10,057 nt of DNA from Tatlockia sp. (GCA_013698215.1 JACCVJ010000324.1:1-10057); one strand, 5' to 3'. Positions 1 to 6,325 are shown, counted from the first letter of the stretch. Numbers and translations are program-made. Notes: generated by a model not told the origin, from the sequence alone.

Positions 1-2
1 GC

Positions 3-1229
3 TTAGTTCGCGGTATGGAAGTAACAGACACTGGAGCGGCTATTACTGTACCTGTGGGTGCGGCTACTTTAGGACGAATCTTCAACGTCTTGGGCGAACC
101 TGTAGATAATATGGGTCCAGTCAATAACGAAGCTACTTTTCCCATTCACCGCCCAGCACCAAAGTTTACAGACTTAGAAACAAAGCCTTCCGTATTTGAA
201 ACCGGAATTAAGGTACTAGACTTGTTAGCGCCCTATCGTCGGGGTGGCAAAATTGGTCTATTTGGCGGTGCGGGTGTGGGTAAAACCGTTATCATGATGG
301 AATTAATCAACAACATCGCTATCAATCACGGTGGTGTATCAGTATTTGCTGGCGTGGGCGAACGCACCCGCGAAGGAAATGACCTCTACAACGAGATGAA
401 AGAGTCCGGGGTTATTAACGAGAAAAATATCGGCGAGTCAAAAATTGCCTTAGTTTACGGTCAGATGAACGAGCCACCCGGAGCAAGAATGCGGGTTGGT
501 TTGACTGGTCTAACAATGGCTGAATACTTCCGCGATGTCAACAAGCAAGACGTATTGCTATTTATTGATAACATCTTCCGGTTCGTACAAGCAGGTTCAG
601 AAGTATCGGCGCTACTGGGTCGTATGCCTTCGGCGGTAGGATACCAGCCAACTTTGGCTAAAGATATGGGTGACTTGCAAGAGCGGATTACTTCTACTAA
701 AGAAGGTTCGATTACTTCAATTCAAGCGGTGTACGTTCCCGCCGACGACTTCACAGACCCCGCACCAGCGACTACCTTTGCTCACTTAGACGGGACAACG
801 GCACTTTCTCGCGGTTTGGCTTCTAAAGGTATCTACCCCGCCGTAGATCCTCTAGATTCTACTTCTAATATGTTGCAAGCTAGTGTAGTTGGTGAAAAGC
901 ACTACAACTTGGCGCGGAAAGTGCAATCAACTTTACAGCGTTATAAGGAATTGCAAGACATTATTGCAATTTTGGGCTTAGATGAATTGTCTGAAGACGA
1001 TCGCCTAACCGTAGGTAGAGCGCGTCGCATTGAACGCTTTTTATCGCAGCCTTTCTTTGTAGCTGAAGTATTTACAGGTTCTCCGGGCAAGTACGTGAAG
1101 CTAGAAGACACGATCAAAGGCTTTGAGATGATTCTAGCAGGTCAACTAGATGACCTGCCAGAGCAAGCATTTTACATGGTCGGCGGCATCGACGAAGCGA
1201 TCGCTAAAGCTGAAAAACTCAAAGGCTAA
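3..1229 (+). CDS. atpD: F1 ATP synthase beta subunit, 5'-truncated by the window edge
   Basis: This is the catalytic beta subunit of the thylakoid F1Fo ATP synthase (called atpB in cyanobacterial and chloroplast naming). It binds and interconverts ADP and ATP in the alpha3beta3 head. Counting from the first ATG in the window (position 15), the Walker A motif GGAGVGKT is at residues 84-91, the GERTREG segment with the catalytic glutamate at 115-121, Walker B LLFIDN at 181-186, the ATPase alpha/beta signature PAVDPLDSTS at 275-284, and the DELSEED-type loop (here DELSEDD) at 323-329. The reading frame stays open through LVRG before that ATG. Family members are about 480 residues long, so the ATG is internal and roughly 75 N-terminal residues lie outside the window. 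The epsilon gene follows 72 bp downstream. The gene is intact as far as visible and identification is certain. Confidence 0.97.
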   Translation, partial: LVRGMEVTDTGAAITVPVGAATLGRIFNVLGEPVDNMGPVNNEATFPIHRPAPKFTDLETKPSVFETGIKVLDLLAPYRRGGKIGLFGGAGVGKTVIMMELINNIAINHGGVSVFAGVGERTREGNDLYNEMKESGVINEKNIGESKIALVYGQMNEPPGARMRVGLTGLTMAEYFRDVNKQDVLLFIDNIFRFVQAGSEVSALLGRMPSAVGYQPTLAKDMGDLQERITSTKEGSITSIQAVYVPADDFTDPAPATTFAHLDGTTALSRGLASKGIYPAVDPLDSTSNMLQASVVGEKHYNLARKVQSTLQRYKELQDIIAILGLDELSEDDRLTVGRARRIERFLSQPFFVAEVFTGSPGKYVKLEDTIKGFEMILAGQLDDLPEQAFYMVGGIDEAIAKAEKLKG

Positions 1230-1240
1230 AGGCAATAGAT

Positions 1241-1275
1241 AAGGGAGAAATATTCTTCCTTAGCTCCCTTTTTTT
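1241..1275 (+). terminator. Terminator-like hairpin between the beta and epsilon genes
   Basis: A 7-bp perfect stem (AAGGGAG at 1241-1247 with CTCCCTT at 1264-1270) encloses a 16-nt loop. A run of seven T residues (1269-1275) overlaps its 3' arm. The shape is that of an intrinsic terminator, but it sits inside what should be a two-gene operon, so it may act as a partial terminator or mRNA end. The large loop makes it only moderately stable. Confidence 0.45.
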
Positions 1276-1301
1276 GTCTCACTTACAATCACCTATTTCC
1301 T

Positions 1302-1715
1302 ATGACATTAACTGTTCGTGTAGTTGCTCCAGATAAGACCGTCTGGGATGCTACGGCTGAAGAAGTAATCCTGCCTAGTACCACTGGTCAAGTAGGTATT
1401 TTGAGCGGACACGCGCCGCTATTAACTGCCTTAGATACTGCCGTAATGCGAGTTCGTCCTAACTCTAATCGTGAATGGATTGCGATCGCATTAATGGGCG
1501 GTTTTGCCGAAGTTGAAAATAATGAAGTCACTATTTTAGTTAATGGTGCCGAACGTGGCGATACTATTAATTTAGAAACTGCCCGGACTGCTTATACTCA
1601 AGCTGAAGCTAAGTTGAATCAACTAGCAAATGCTAATCGCCAAGAGCAAATTCAGGCAAATCAAGCCTTCAAACGCGCCCGCGCCCGGTTTCAAGCGGCG
1701 GGTGGAATGGTTTAA
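1302..1715 (+). CDS. atpC: F1 ATP synthase epsilon subunit
   Basis: This is the small regulatory epsilon subunit of the central stalk (atpE in chloroplast naming). It contacts gamma and the c-ring and restrains wasteful ATP hydrolysis. The 137-residue length fits the family. The N-terminal beta-sandwich (about 1-85) carries the typical stretch ILPSTTGQVGILSGHAPLLT at about 24-43. The C-terminal part (about 88-133) is a charged, Ala/Gln-rich helical hairpin, as expected for the inhibitory domain. It follows the beta gene in the order usual in cyanobacteria and plastids. No convincing Shine-Dalgarno sequence precedes the ATG, which is common in cyanobacteria. It is probably co-transcribed with the beta gene, subject to the hairpin between them, and ends before a clear terminator. 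Confidence 0.96.
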   Translation: MTLTVRVVAPDKTVWDATAEEVILPSTTGQVGILSGHAPLLTALDTAVMRVRPNSNREWIAIALMGGFAEVENNEVTILVNGAERGDTINLETARTAYTQAEAKLNQLANANRQEQIQANQAFKRARARFQAAGGMV

Positions 1716-1740
1716 ATAGTTTAAAAAAACTTTGTTCAAA

Positions 1741-1775
1741 CTCCTCCAACAATTGCTAGTTAGAGGAGGTTTTTA
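1741..1775 (+). terminator. Intrinsic terminator after the epsilon gene
   Basis: The stem pairs CTCCTC (1741-1746) with GAGGAG (1763-1768). It continues past a C/A mismatch with AAC (1748-1750) pairing GTT (1759-1761), leaving an 8-nt loop. GGTTTTT follows at once. It lies 26 bp after the stop codon and probably ends the ATP synthase transcript. Confidence 0.7.
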
Positions 1776-1782
1776 ATTTAAG

Positions 1783-1824
1783 AACCGCCCATCCTACACT
1801 CTTTTGGGGTTGCGATGGGCGGTT
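1783..1824. repeat. 11-bp perfect inverted repeat between convergent genes
   Basis: AACCGCCCATC (1783-1793) and GATGGGCGGTT (1814-1824) are exact reverse complements around a 20-nt loop. The stem is GC-rich and stable on either strand. TTTT overlaps and follows the right arm on plus; the minus side has no immediate T-run. It may be a back-up or two-way terminator, or a copy of a small dispersed palindromic repeat. The sequence alone does not decide. Confidence 0.6.
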
Positions 1825-1890
1825 TTGGCTGTTGTTATTTAGGTTGGGTCAATTCTGGCAACCAGTAACAATAATAAAACCAGTAATTTC

Positions 1891-1916
1891 TTAAAAGTAG
1901 CTATTAGGCGCTACCT
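1891..1916 (-). terminator. Probable terminator of the ycf65 gene, overlapping its stop codon
   Basis: Read on the minus strand, GTAGC (1914-1910) pairs with GCTAC (1901-1897) around an 8-nt loop. A G-U and an A-U pair extend the stem, and TTTT follows before AAG. The stop codon (1904-1906) lies in the loop. The stem is short, so this is a weak candidate, perhaps backed up by the stronger hairpins further along. Confidence 0.4.
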
Positions 1917-2203
1917 GTAAAAGCAATTTCAGGAAATTTTAATTGGGCTTCAGCAATGGGTCGCTTTCTACCTTCTTCTTGCCAGTAATTGATTACTTCG
2001 GTAGCTTGATTGAGTACAGAGACTCGATCTTGTTCGGCTATCCAGTGTTTTGCTTCCATTTCGCTTTTTAGTTCTTCCCACGCATCATTGCGGGGCCAAA
2101 AAAAGTAACGAGTTAACGGGCTAGTTCCTTTTCCAACAATTTGATCTACTGCTAGGGCTACGTTTTCATCCAACCACAGAACTTTTAATATAAACTTGGT
2201 CAA
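1904..2203 (-). CDS. ycf65: Probable 30S ribosomal protein PSRP-3 (Ycf65 family)
   Basis: This is a small-subunit ribosomal protein found in cyanobacteria and plastids, the PSRP-3/Ycf65 family. I recognise it from the core FILKVLWLDENVALAVDQIV (residues 4-23), followed by GKGTSPLTRYFFWPRNDAWEE and the later VINYWQEEGRKR. The 99-residue length fits the family. The start is a TTG: an in-frame TAA lies just upstream (2207-2209), the first in-frame ATG is near residue 49 inside the conserved domain, and a strong GGAGG is correctly spaced before the TTG. It diverges from the HAD phosphatase gene. Its role is structural, as a ribosome component in the cytoplasm; no catalytic function is expected. 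Confidence 0.93.
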   Translation of the reverse strand: MTKFILKVLWLDENVALAVDQIVGKGTSPLTRYFFWPRNDAWEELKSEMEAKHWIAEQDRVSVLNQATEVINYWQEEGRKRPIAEAQLKFPEIAFTGSA

Positions 2204-2209
2204 ATCTTA

Positions 2210-2214
2210 CCTCC
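2210..2214 (-). promoter_or_regulatory. Strong Shine-Dalgarno fixing the ycf65 TTG start
   Basis: On the minus strand GGAGG is followed by TAAGAT and then TTG, a 6-nt spacer. This is the best ribosome binding site in the window. It supports TTG as the true start in a genome where most genes here lack a clear Shine-Dalgarno. Confidence 0.75.
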
Positions 2215-2231
2215 GCTTGTTTGTACTGGAC

Positions 2232-2260
2232 TTGCTTAAAACCGTGCGATCGCTTATTGT
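2232..2260 (+). promoter_or_regulatory. Possible promoter of the HAD phosphatase gene
   Basis: TTGCTT (2232-2237) and TATTGT (2255-2260) are 17 bp apart, a fair sigma-70 type match. It is on the plus strand in the 98-bp divergent gap and overlaps a HIP1 site at 2246-2253. The match is weak (3/6 and 4/6), so treat it as a candidate. Confidence 0.3.
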
Positions 2261-2301
2261 AGCTCAATATCAATTTCTCTGCCCCGTAAGGTATAAATAT
2301 T

Positions 2302-3081
2302 TTGACAAGTGCGATCGCAATTTTTGATATTGATGGGGTTGTCCGCGATGTCGGAAATTCTTATCGTCGGGCTTTAGCGGACACGGTAGAACGTTTTACG
2401 GGTGGGGTTTATCGTCCTACAGAATTAGATATCGATACCCTCAAATCCGCAGGAGTTTGGAATAACGATTGGGAAGCTTCTCAAGAATTAATTTCCCGTT
2501 ATTTTCGCTCTCAAGGAAACCCAATTGAGACAGACTACCAAGAAATTGTGGGTTTTTTTCAATCTCGTTACCGAGGCGAAGATGCTAATAATTGGACTGG
2601 TTACATCTGCAATGAACCTCTTTTACTTCAACCGGGTTATTTAGCAGAACTAACTAATGCTGGCATTCCTTGGGGCTTTTTTAGCGGTGCAACTCGCGCC
2701 TCTGCGAACTATGTGTTATCAAAACGCCTGGGTTTGCAGTCTCCTTTACTAATTGCGATGGAAGATGCCCCTGGTAAGCCCGATCCTACCGGACTTTTCG
2801 CCGCAGTAGAGCAGTTAGAACAAAAACATAGTCTTGACAAAATACTGCCTGTAGTGTATGCAGGCGATACTGTAGGCGATATGTATACGGTAGAAAAAGC
2901 GCGTAGTCTTTTTCCTCAAAGACAATGGATTGGTGTAGGCATTCTCCCACCTCACGTCCAAACCACAGAACAACGCCGTAGTGATTATACCAAAACTCTA
3001 ATAACGGCGGGAGCGGCAATTGTTTTTAATAACGTCCAAGAACTTACACCCGCCGAGATTTTGCAGTTAGTATTACTGTAA
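2302..3081 (+). CDS. HAD superfamily (subfamily IA) phosphatase, TIGR01548-like
   Basis: This is a predicted cytoplasmic Mg-dependent phosphohydrolase; the substrate is unknown. All four HAD motifs are present: motif I FDIDGV with D9 (nucleophile) and D11; motif II FFSGATR with S128; motif III lysine K159 in PGKPDP; motif IV AGDTVGD with D189 and D193. The alpha-helical insert after motif I is of the IA (C1 cap) kind. Length and motif style fit the small family TIGR01548, known mainly from cyanobacteria and a few scattered lineages. The start is TTG: an in-frame TAA at 2287-2289 blocks extension, and no ATG occurs before motif I. An AAGG lies about 10 nt upstream. The 3' end overlaps the convergent TPR gene by 9 bp. 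The fold assignment is firm and the biological role is open. Confidence 0.85.
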   Translation: MTSAIAIFDIDGVVRDVGNSYRRALADTVERFTGGVYRPTELDIDTLKSAGVWNNDWEASQELISRYFRSQGNPIETDYQEIVGFFQSRYRGEDANNWTGYICNEPLLLQPGYLAELTNAGIPWGFFSGATRASANYVLSKRLGLQSPLLIAMEDAPGKPDPTGLFAAVEQLEQKHSLDKILPVVYAGDTVGDMYTVEKARSLFPQRQWIGVGILPPHVQTTEQRRSDYTKTLITAGAAIVFNNVQELTPAEILQLVLL

Positions 3082-3873
3082 CTTCTGGAACTTTTCTAAA
3101 GCTGCAACCATTTTTGACGGCCAACGGCGCACTTTAACTACCCAGTCTAAATCTTTGTAACGTTTGTCTAGTCCAACCGCCGCAACCCAGTTACTTTCGG
3201 CTTCGCCTTGGTTGCCTTGTTCCCAATAAGCGGCGGTTAAAGCCGCTCGCATATCAGCGAAATTAGGGTATTTGCGGACTATATTTCTCATGTTACGGAT
3301 AGCTTCATTAGTTTGACCATCTTGATACAGAGCAATCGCATAATTGGCTCTTGCAAAGGCAAAATTGGGTGCTAAATCAGCCGCAGTACGGTAGTCGGCG
3401 ATCGCTTTATCCCAATTTCCTAAACCTGCTTGGGCATTACCCCGGTTGTTATACGCCATCGCGTCTTTAGGATCGAGTGATAAAATTTTGTTGTAATCGG
3501 CAATCGCTTCATCCCACTTTCCCAAACCTTCCAAAGCTGTACCGCGATTGAGATAGGGATCTGTAGCAGTAGGTGCAAGTTCGATTGCTTTATCAAAATC
3601 AGAAACCGCATCAGTTAATTTATTTTGACTAATGCGCGCGTTTCCCCGATTGCTTATGGCGGCGGGGTTGTCGGGAAATTGCTCGATAATTTCTGTCCAA
3701 TAAGTTTCGGCGGTGGCAAAATCTCCAGCATTGGTAGACTTAATTGCTTTTTGAGCTAAAGTGTCTAGCTGTTGCAGTTGTTCGGGTGTGGGTTTGGTTT
3801 GCGCCAATGCGCGATCGCTGTAGCCAAATAATAGCGATACACAAAGTAAAACAATCGAAATTAAACGCATCAT
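3073..3873 (-). CDS. Exported tetratricopeptide-repeat protein
   Basis: This 266-residue protein begins with a typical signal peptide: a hydrophobic core at about residues 4-17 and a likely cut after ALA at 22-24. It is therefore probably exported to the periplasm or thylakoid lumen. From about residue 30 to 230 it carries about five TPR units; the clearest are near 67-100, 101-134 and 135-168, with repeated YxNRGxAxxxLGxWDxAIxDY patterns. The C-terminal tail (about 240-266) with DLDWVVKVRRWP and a closing basic helix looks like a conserved group signature and resembles plant chloroplast-lumen TPR proteins, as far as I recall. TPR domains bind other proteins; the partner is unknown. Its ATG overlaps the ruvB stop codon in ATGA, which implies co-transcription and coupled translation. 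An immediately following second ATG is an alternative start. Confidence 0.85.
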   Translation of the reverse strand: MMRLISIVLLCVSLLFGYSDRALAQTKPTPEQLQQLDTLAQKAIKSTNAGDFATAETYWTEIIEQFPDNPAAISNRGNARISQNKLTDAVSDFDKAIELAPTATDPYLNRGTALEGLGKWDEAIADYNKILSLDPKDAMAYNNRGNAQAGLGNWDKAIADYRTAADLAPNFAFARANYAIALYQDGQTNEAIRNMRNIVRKYPNFADMRAALTAAYWEQGNQGEAESNWVAAVGLDKRYKDLDWVVKVRRWPSKMVAALEKFQKLQ

Positions 3874-4967
3874 AGTAACGATAACTGTTGATTTGGAGGG
3901 GTAAAACCCAAGTGTTTGTAAGCGGCGGCGGAAGCAATTCGTCCGCGAGGAGTACGATTTAAGTAGCCAATTTGCATTAAATACGGCTCGTACACTTCCT
4001 CTATTGTCTGCGTATCTTCCCCTGTTGCAGCAGCCATTGTCTCTAAACCTACTGGGCCACCGTTAAACTGTTCGATCATCACGCTTAACATCTGTCTATC
4101 TGTCCAATCTAAGCCGCAGGGATCGACCTGGAATAGCTCTAAAGCTTCGGCTGCTATGGTTTGATTGATTATTCCGGCGTTTTTGACTTGGGCGTAGTCT
4201 CGCACCCTTTTTAACAATCTGTTGGCAATTCGAGGAGTTCCGCGCGATCGCCTAGCGATTTCTGCTGCGCCATCGTCGGTAATGGGGGTTTGCAATAGTT
4301 GGGCGGTGCGTAAAACAATCAAAGTTAGTTCGTCATGGGCGTAGAAACGCAGGCGTTGAATTAAACCAAAGCGATCGCGCAAAGGTGAAGATAGCGCCCC
4401 TATCCTCGTTGTTGCCCCTACTAACGTATATTTTGGTAGTGGTAGAGAGCGAGTTTTGGCACTGGAACCTTTACCAATAGTTATATCTAAGCGAAAGTCC
4501 TCCATTGCTGGATAAAGTATTTCCTCTGTCATCCGCGATAACCGATGAATTTCATCAATAAATAAAACATCGCCAGGCTTAAGACTATTTAACAGCCCAA
4601 CGATATCTCGCGGACGTTCTAAAGCTGGCGCGCTGGTAATTTTGCAGTCTACCCCCATTTCTGAAGCTAAAATCAGCGACATGGTGGTTTTTCCCAGTCC
4701 TGGAGGGCCGTATAGTAGTAAGTGATCTAAGGTTTCGTTTCTCCCCAGAGCGGCTTTTATGGCAATGTCGAGAACTTCTTTTAGCTCTTTTTGTCCAATA
4801 TAATCAGCAAAGCGATGAGGGCGAATGGTGTCTTCTTGCTTGCCTTTTTCGTCGGCGGTAACTTCGGGTTTTAGTAAAGGTTGAGATACAGGGCGATCGC
4901 GTTTTACAGGTTCAGAGCGCTTTTTATGGGGTTCGTTTGGATCTTGTTTTGAAGAAATAATTGCCAT
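3870..4967 (-). CDS. ruvB: Holliday junction branch-migration ATPase RuvB
   Basis: This is the hexameric AAA+ motor that, with RuvA, drives branch migration of Holliday junctions in recombinational repair. Residues 1-47 form a polar, low-complexity extension typical of cyanobacterial RuvB. The AAA+ core follows: Walker A GPPGLGKT at 87-94, Walker B LFIDEIH at 135-141, sensor 1 GATTR at 184-188, the arginine-finger segment SPLRDRFG at 194-201, and sensor 2 GTPRIAN at 243-249. The C-terminal winged-helix DNA-binding domain spans about 275-355, with VDPCGLDWTD, GGPVGLETMA and EEVYEPYLMQIGYLNRTPRG. The 365-residue length fits cyanobacterial members. No ruvA or ruvC is adjacent, which is usual for cyanobacteria. 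It shares an ATGA junction with the TPR gene and diverges from hisF. Confidence 0.97.
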   Translation of the reverse strand: MAIISSKQDPNEPHKKRSEPVKRDRPVSQPLLKPEVTADEKGKQEDTIRPHRFADYIGQKELKEVLDIAIKAALGRNETLDHLLLYGPPGLGKTTMSLILASEMGVDCKITSAPALERPRDIVGLLNSLKPGDVLFIDEIHRLSRMTEEILYPAMEDFRLDITIGKGSSAKTRSLPLPKYTLVGATTRIGALSSPLRDRFGLIQRLRFYAHDELTLIVLRTAQLLQTPITDDGAAEIARRSRGTPRIANRLLKRVRDYAQVKNAGIINQTIAAEALELFQVDPCGLDWTDRQMLSVMIEQFNGGPVGLETMAAATGEDTQTIEEVYEPYLMQIGYLNRTPRGRIASAAAYKHLGFTPPNQQLSLL

Positions 4968-5029
4968 ATTGCCAGCTATGAGCCTTTTTTAGCTTGATTA
5001 GGGTGCAATAAAAAATTTTGCTTAGTGAA

Positions 5030-5035
5030 TATAAT
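5030..5035 (+). promoter_or_regulatory. Candidate -10 box of hisF
   Basis: A perfect TATAAT lies 17 bp before the hisF ATG in the 85-bp gap shared with divergent ruvB. It would give a leader of about 10 nt. No good -35 box sits at the expected distance; TTGCTT at 5018-5023 is much too close. Confidence is limited to the -10 element. Confidence 0.35.
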
Positions 5036-5052
5036 TAGAGTCTTTAAATATT

Positions 5053-5823
5053 ATGCTTGCCAAAAGAATTTTACCTTGCTTGGATGTCAACGCCGGACGA
5101 GTAGTTAAAGGAGTTAATTTTGTCAATCTCATCGATGCTGGCGATCCGGTGGAACTTGCCAAGGTTTACAACGAAGCTGGGGCGGATGAATTGGTATTTC
5201 TGGATATTACGGCAACTCATGAAGGACGAGACACAATTATTGATGTCGTTTACCGAACTGCGGAACAGGTTTTTATCCCCTTAACTGTTGGTGGTGGTAT
5301 TCAATCATTAGAACATATTAAAAATTTGTTAAGGGCGGGAGCCGATAAAGTTAGTATCAATTCCGCCGCCGTGCGCCAACCAGACTTAATCAACCGCGCT
5401 AGCGATCGCTTTGGCAATCAGTGTATTGTTGTCGCCATTGATGCTAGACGCAGACAAGATCCGACAAATCCCGGCTGGGATGTATACGTACGCGGCGGAC
5501 GAGAAAACACAGGGGTAGATGCTTTACTTTGGGCAAAAGAACTCGAACAACGTGGCGCTGGTGAGCTATTAGTTACAAGTATGGATGCTGATGGTACGCA
5601 AGCCGGGTATGACTTAGAATTAACACGCCAAGTCGCATCTTCGGTACAAATTCCTGTGATCGCCTCTGGTGGTGCGGGAAATTGCGAACATATCTATCAA
5701 GCACTTACTGAAGGCAAAGCAGAAGCGGCGCTACTTGCTTCATTGTTACATTACGGTCATCTTAGCGTTGCTCAAATCAAAAATTATCTGCGCGATCGCT
5801 CTTGTCTTGTTCGGGCAGCTTGA
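5053..5823 (+). CDS. hisF: Imidazole glycerol phosphate synthase cyclase subunit HisF
   Basis: HisF works with the glutaminase HisH. It uses ammonia to turn PRFAR into imidazole glycerol phosphate (histidine pathway) and AICAR (returned to purine synthesis). It is a (beta/alpha)8 barrel of 256 residues, the normal length. The catalytic aspartates are D11 in ILPCLDV and D130 in VVAIDAR. The phosphate-binding loops are visible as TVGGGI (78-83) and IASGGAG, and the VTSMDADGT stretch is also typical. The ATG start gives the family's standard N-terminus, MLAKRILPCLDV. The gene stands alone, as histidine genes are usually scattered in cyanobacteria. The stop codon TGA lies inside TTGACA (5820-5825). 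No terminator is evident after it, so read-through into the small downstream gene is possible. Confidence 0.97.
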   Translation: MLAKRILPCLDVNAGRVVKGVNFVNLIDAGDPVELAKVYNEAGADELVFLDITATHEGRDTIIDVVYRTAEQVFIPLTVGGGIQSLEHIKNLLRAGADKVSINSAAVRQPDLINRASDRFGNQCIVVAIDARRRQDPTNPGWDVYVRGGRENTGVDALLWAKELEQRGAGELLVTSMDADGTQAGYDLELTRQVASSVQIPVIASGGAGNCEHIYQALTEGKAEAALLASLLHYGHLSVAQIKNYLRDRSCLVRAA

Positions 5824-5894
5824 CAAAATCCCCCTTTCTGCTGATTTATTATACTTATGTTAAGCTAGGTTAATAAATTTAAATTTCTTTATAT

Positions 5895-6086
5895 ATGCTT
5901 GTTTCTATATTAGTTTTTGATGTGGCGCTGGTGGCGTGGTCGCTGCACCTCATGGATGCGGCAGTACAGAAGCGAGAATTTTCTTTAATGTTAGCCGGAA
6001 CTTTAGTTGCTTTTTCGGCAGCAGCAATGCTGGTAGTTTATTTTTTGATGCACAACTGCCTCAATTATTTAATGAATATTAATTAA
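5895..6086 (+). CDS. Small two-helix membrane protein of unknown function
   Basis: I do not recognise this 63-residue protein. Two hydrophobic segments are visible, at about residues 2-20 and 31-52, joined by a short polar loop DAAVQKREFS that holds the only strong positive cluster (K26, R27). By the positive-inside rule it would be a hairpin with both ends outside the cytoplasm. D9 sits inside the first helix, which is unusual. There is no clear Shine-Dalgarno. A TATACT (5850-5855) could be a -10 box, but TTGACA at 5820-5825 is too far away (24 bp). The steady hydrophobic pattern and start near a plausible promoter favour a real gene over a chance frame. It lies between hisF and tRNA-Ala. 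Confidence 0.6.
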   Translation: MLVSILVFDVALVAWSLHLMDAAVQKREFSLMLAGTLVAFSAAAMLVVYFLMHNCLNYLMNIN

Positions 6087-6112
6087 TAATCTAAGAATTT
6101 TTATTAAAAGCC

Positions 6113-6142
6113 TTGACAAATAAATAATTAAGGAGAGATAAT
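6113..6142 (+). promoter_or_regulatory. Sigma-70 type promoter of tRNA-Ala
   Basis: A perfect -35 box TTGACA (6113-6118) and a near-consensus -10 box GATAAT (6137-6142) are 18 bp apart. Transcription would begin near 6149-6151, 7-9 bp before the mature tRNA. This is the best promoter in the window. Confidence 0.8.
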
Positions 6143-6157
6143 AGCAAAGGACTACAA

Positions 6158-6230
6158 GGGGTTATAGCTCAGTTGGTAGAGCACCTCCATGGCATGGAGG
6201 GGGTCTGCGGTTCGAATCCGCATGACTCCA
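6158..6230 (+). tRNA. trnA-GGC: tRNA-Ala (anticodon GGC)
   Basis: The 73-nt cloverleaf folds cleanly. The acceptor pairs GGGGTTA (6158-6164) with TGACTCC (6223-6229) and includes the G3-U70 pair that is the alanine identity element. The D arm is GCTC/GAGC. The anticodon stem is CCTCC/GGAGG around loop ATGGCAT, giving GGC at 6191-6193. The T arm is TGCGG TTCGAAT CCGCA. It reads GCC and GCU alanine codons. The discriminator base is A at 6230. The 3' CCA is not encoded (CTT follows) and must be added after transcription. Confidence 0.97.
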
Positions 6231-6325
6231 CTTAGACATTGATTAATTTTAGATATTCTGCATAGGAAAGCAGGATTATTCATCATTAGTTACCTAGGAA
6301 AACTAACAATTTCAAAGGATCTATC

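Noticed and set aside
2786..3019. 77-codon minus-strand open frame within the HAD gene
   Set aside because: It lies fully inside the HAD coding region, has a composition unlike a natural protein and shows no motif; it is a shadow frame.
3420..3611. 63-codon minus-strand frame within the TPR gene
   Set aside because: The repeated look comes from the TPR-coding DNA read in the wrong frame; the TPR frame has a clear signal peptide and repeats.
3073..3873. TPR repeats as a DNA-level tandem repeat
   Set aside because: The similarity is at protein level, and the DNA units have diverged, as expected for an ordinary TPR gene.
3740..3937. 65-codon minus-strand frame across the ruvB/TPR junction
   Set aside because: It overlaps two well-supported genes in another frame and shows no domain.
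5820..5855. TTGACA (5820-5825) plus TATACT (5850-5855) as a promoter for the small membrane protein
   Set aside because: The spacing is 24 bp, far from the usual 16-19, and TTGACA overlaps the hisF stop. The -10-like box alone is mentioned under the gene.
5669..5863. 64-codon plus-strand frame overlapping the end of hisF
   Set aside because: It overlaps the conserved HisF C-terminus and has no ribosome site or family features.
6286..6306. TTAGTT/AACTAA hairpin before tldE as a terminator or riboswitch
   Set aside because: The 6-bp AT-rich stem has a 9-nt loop and no T-run; it is too weak and common in AT-rich spacers to support a call.
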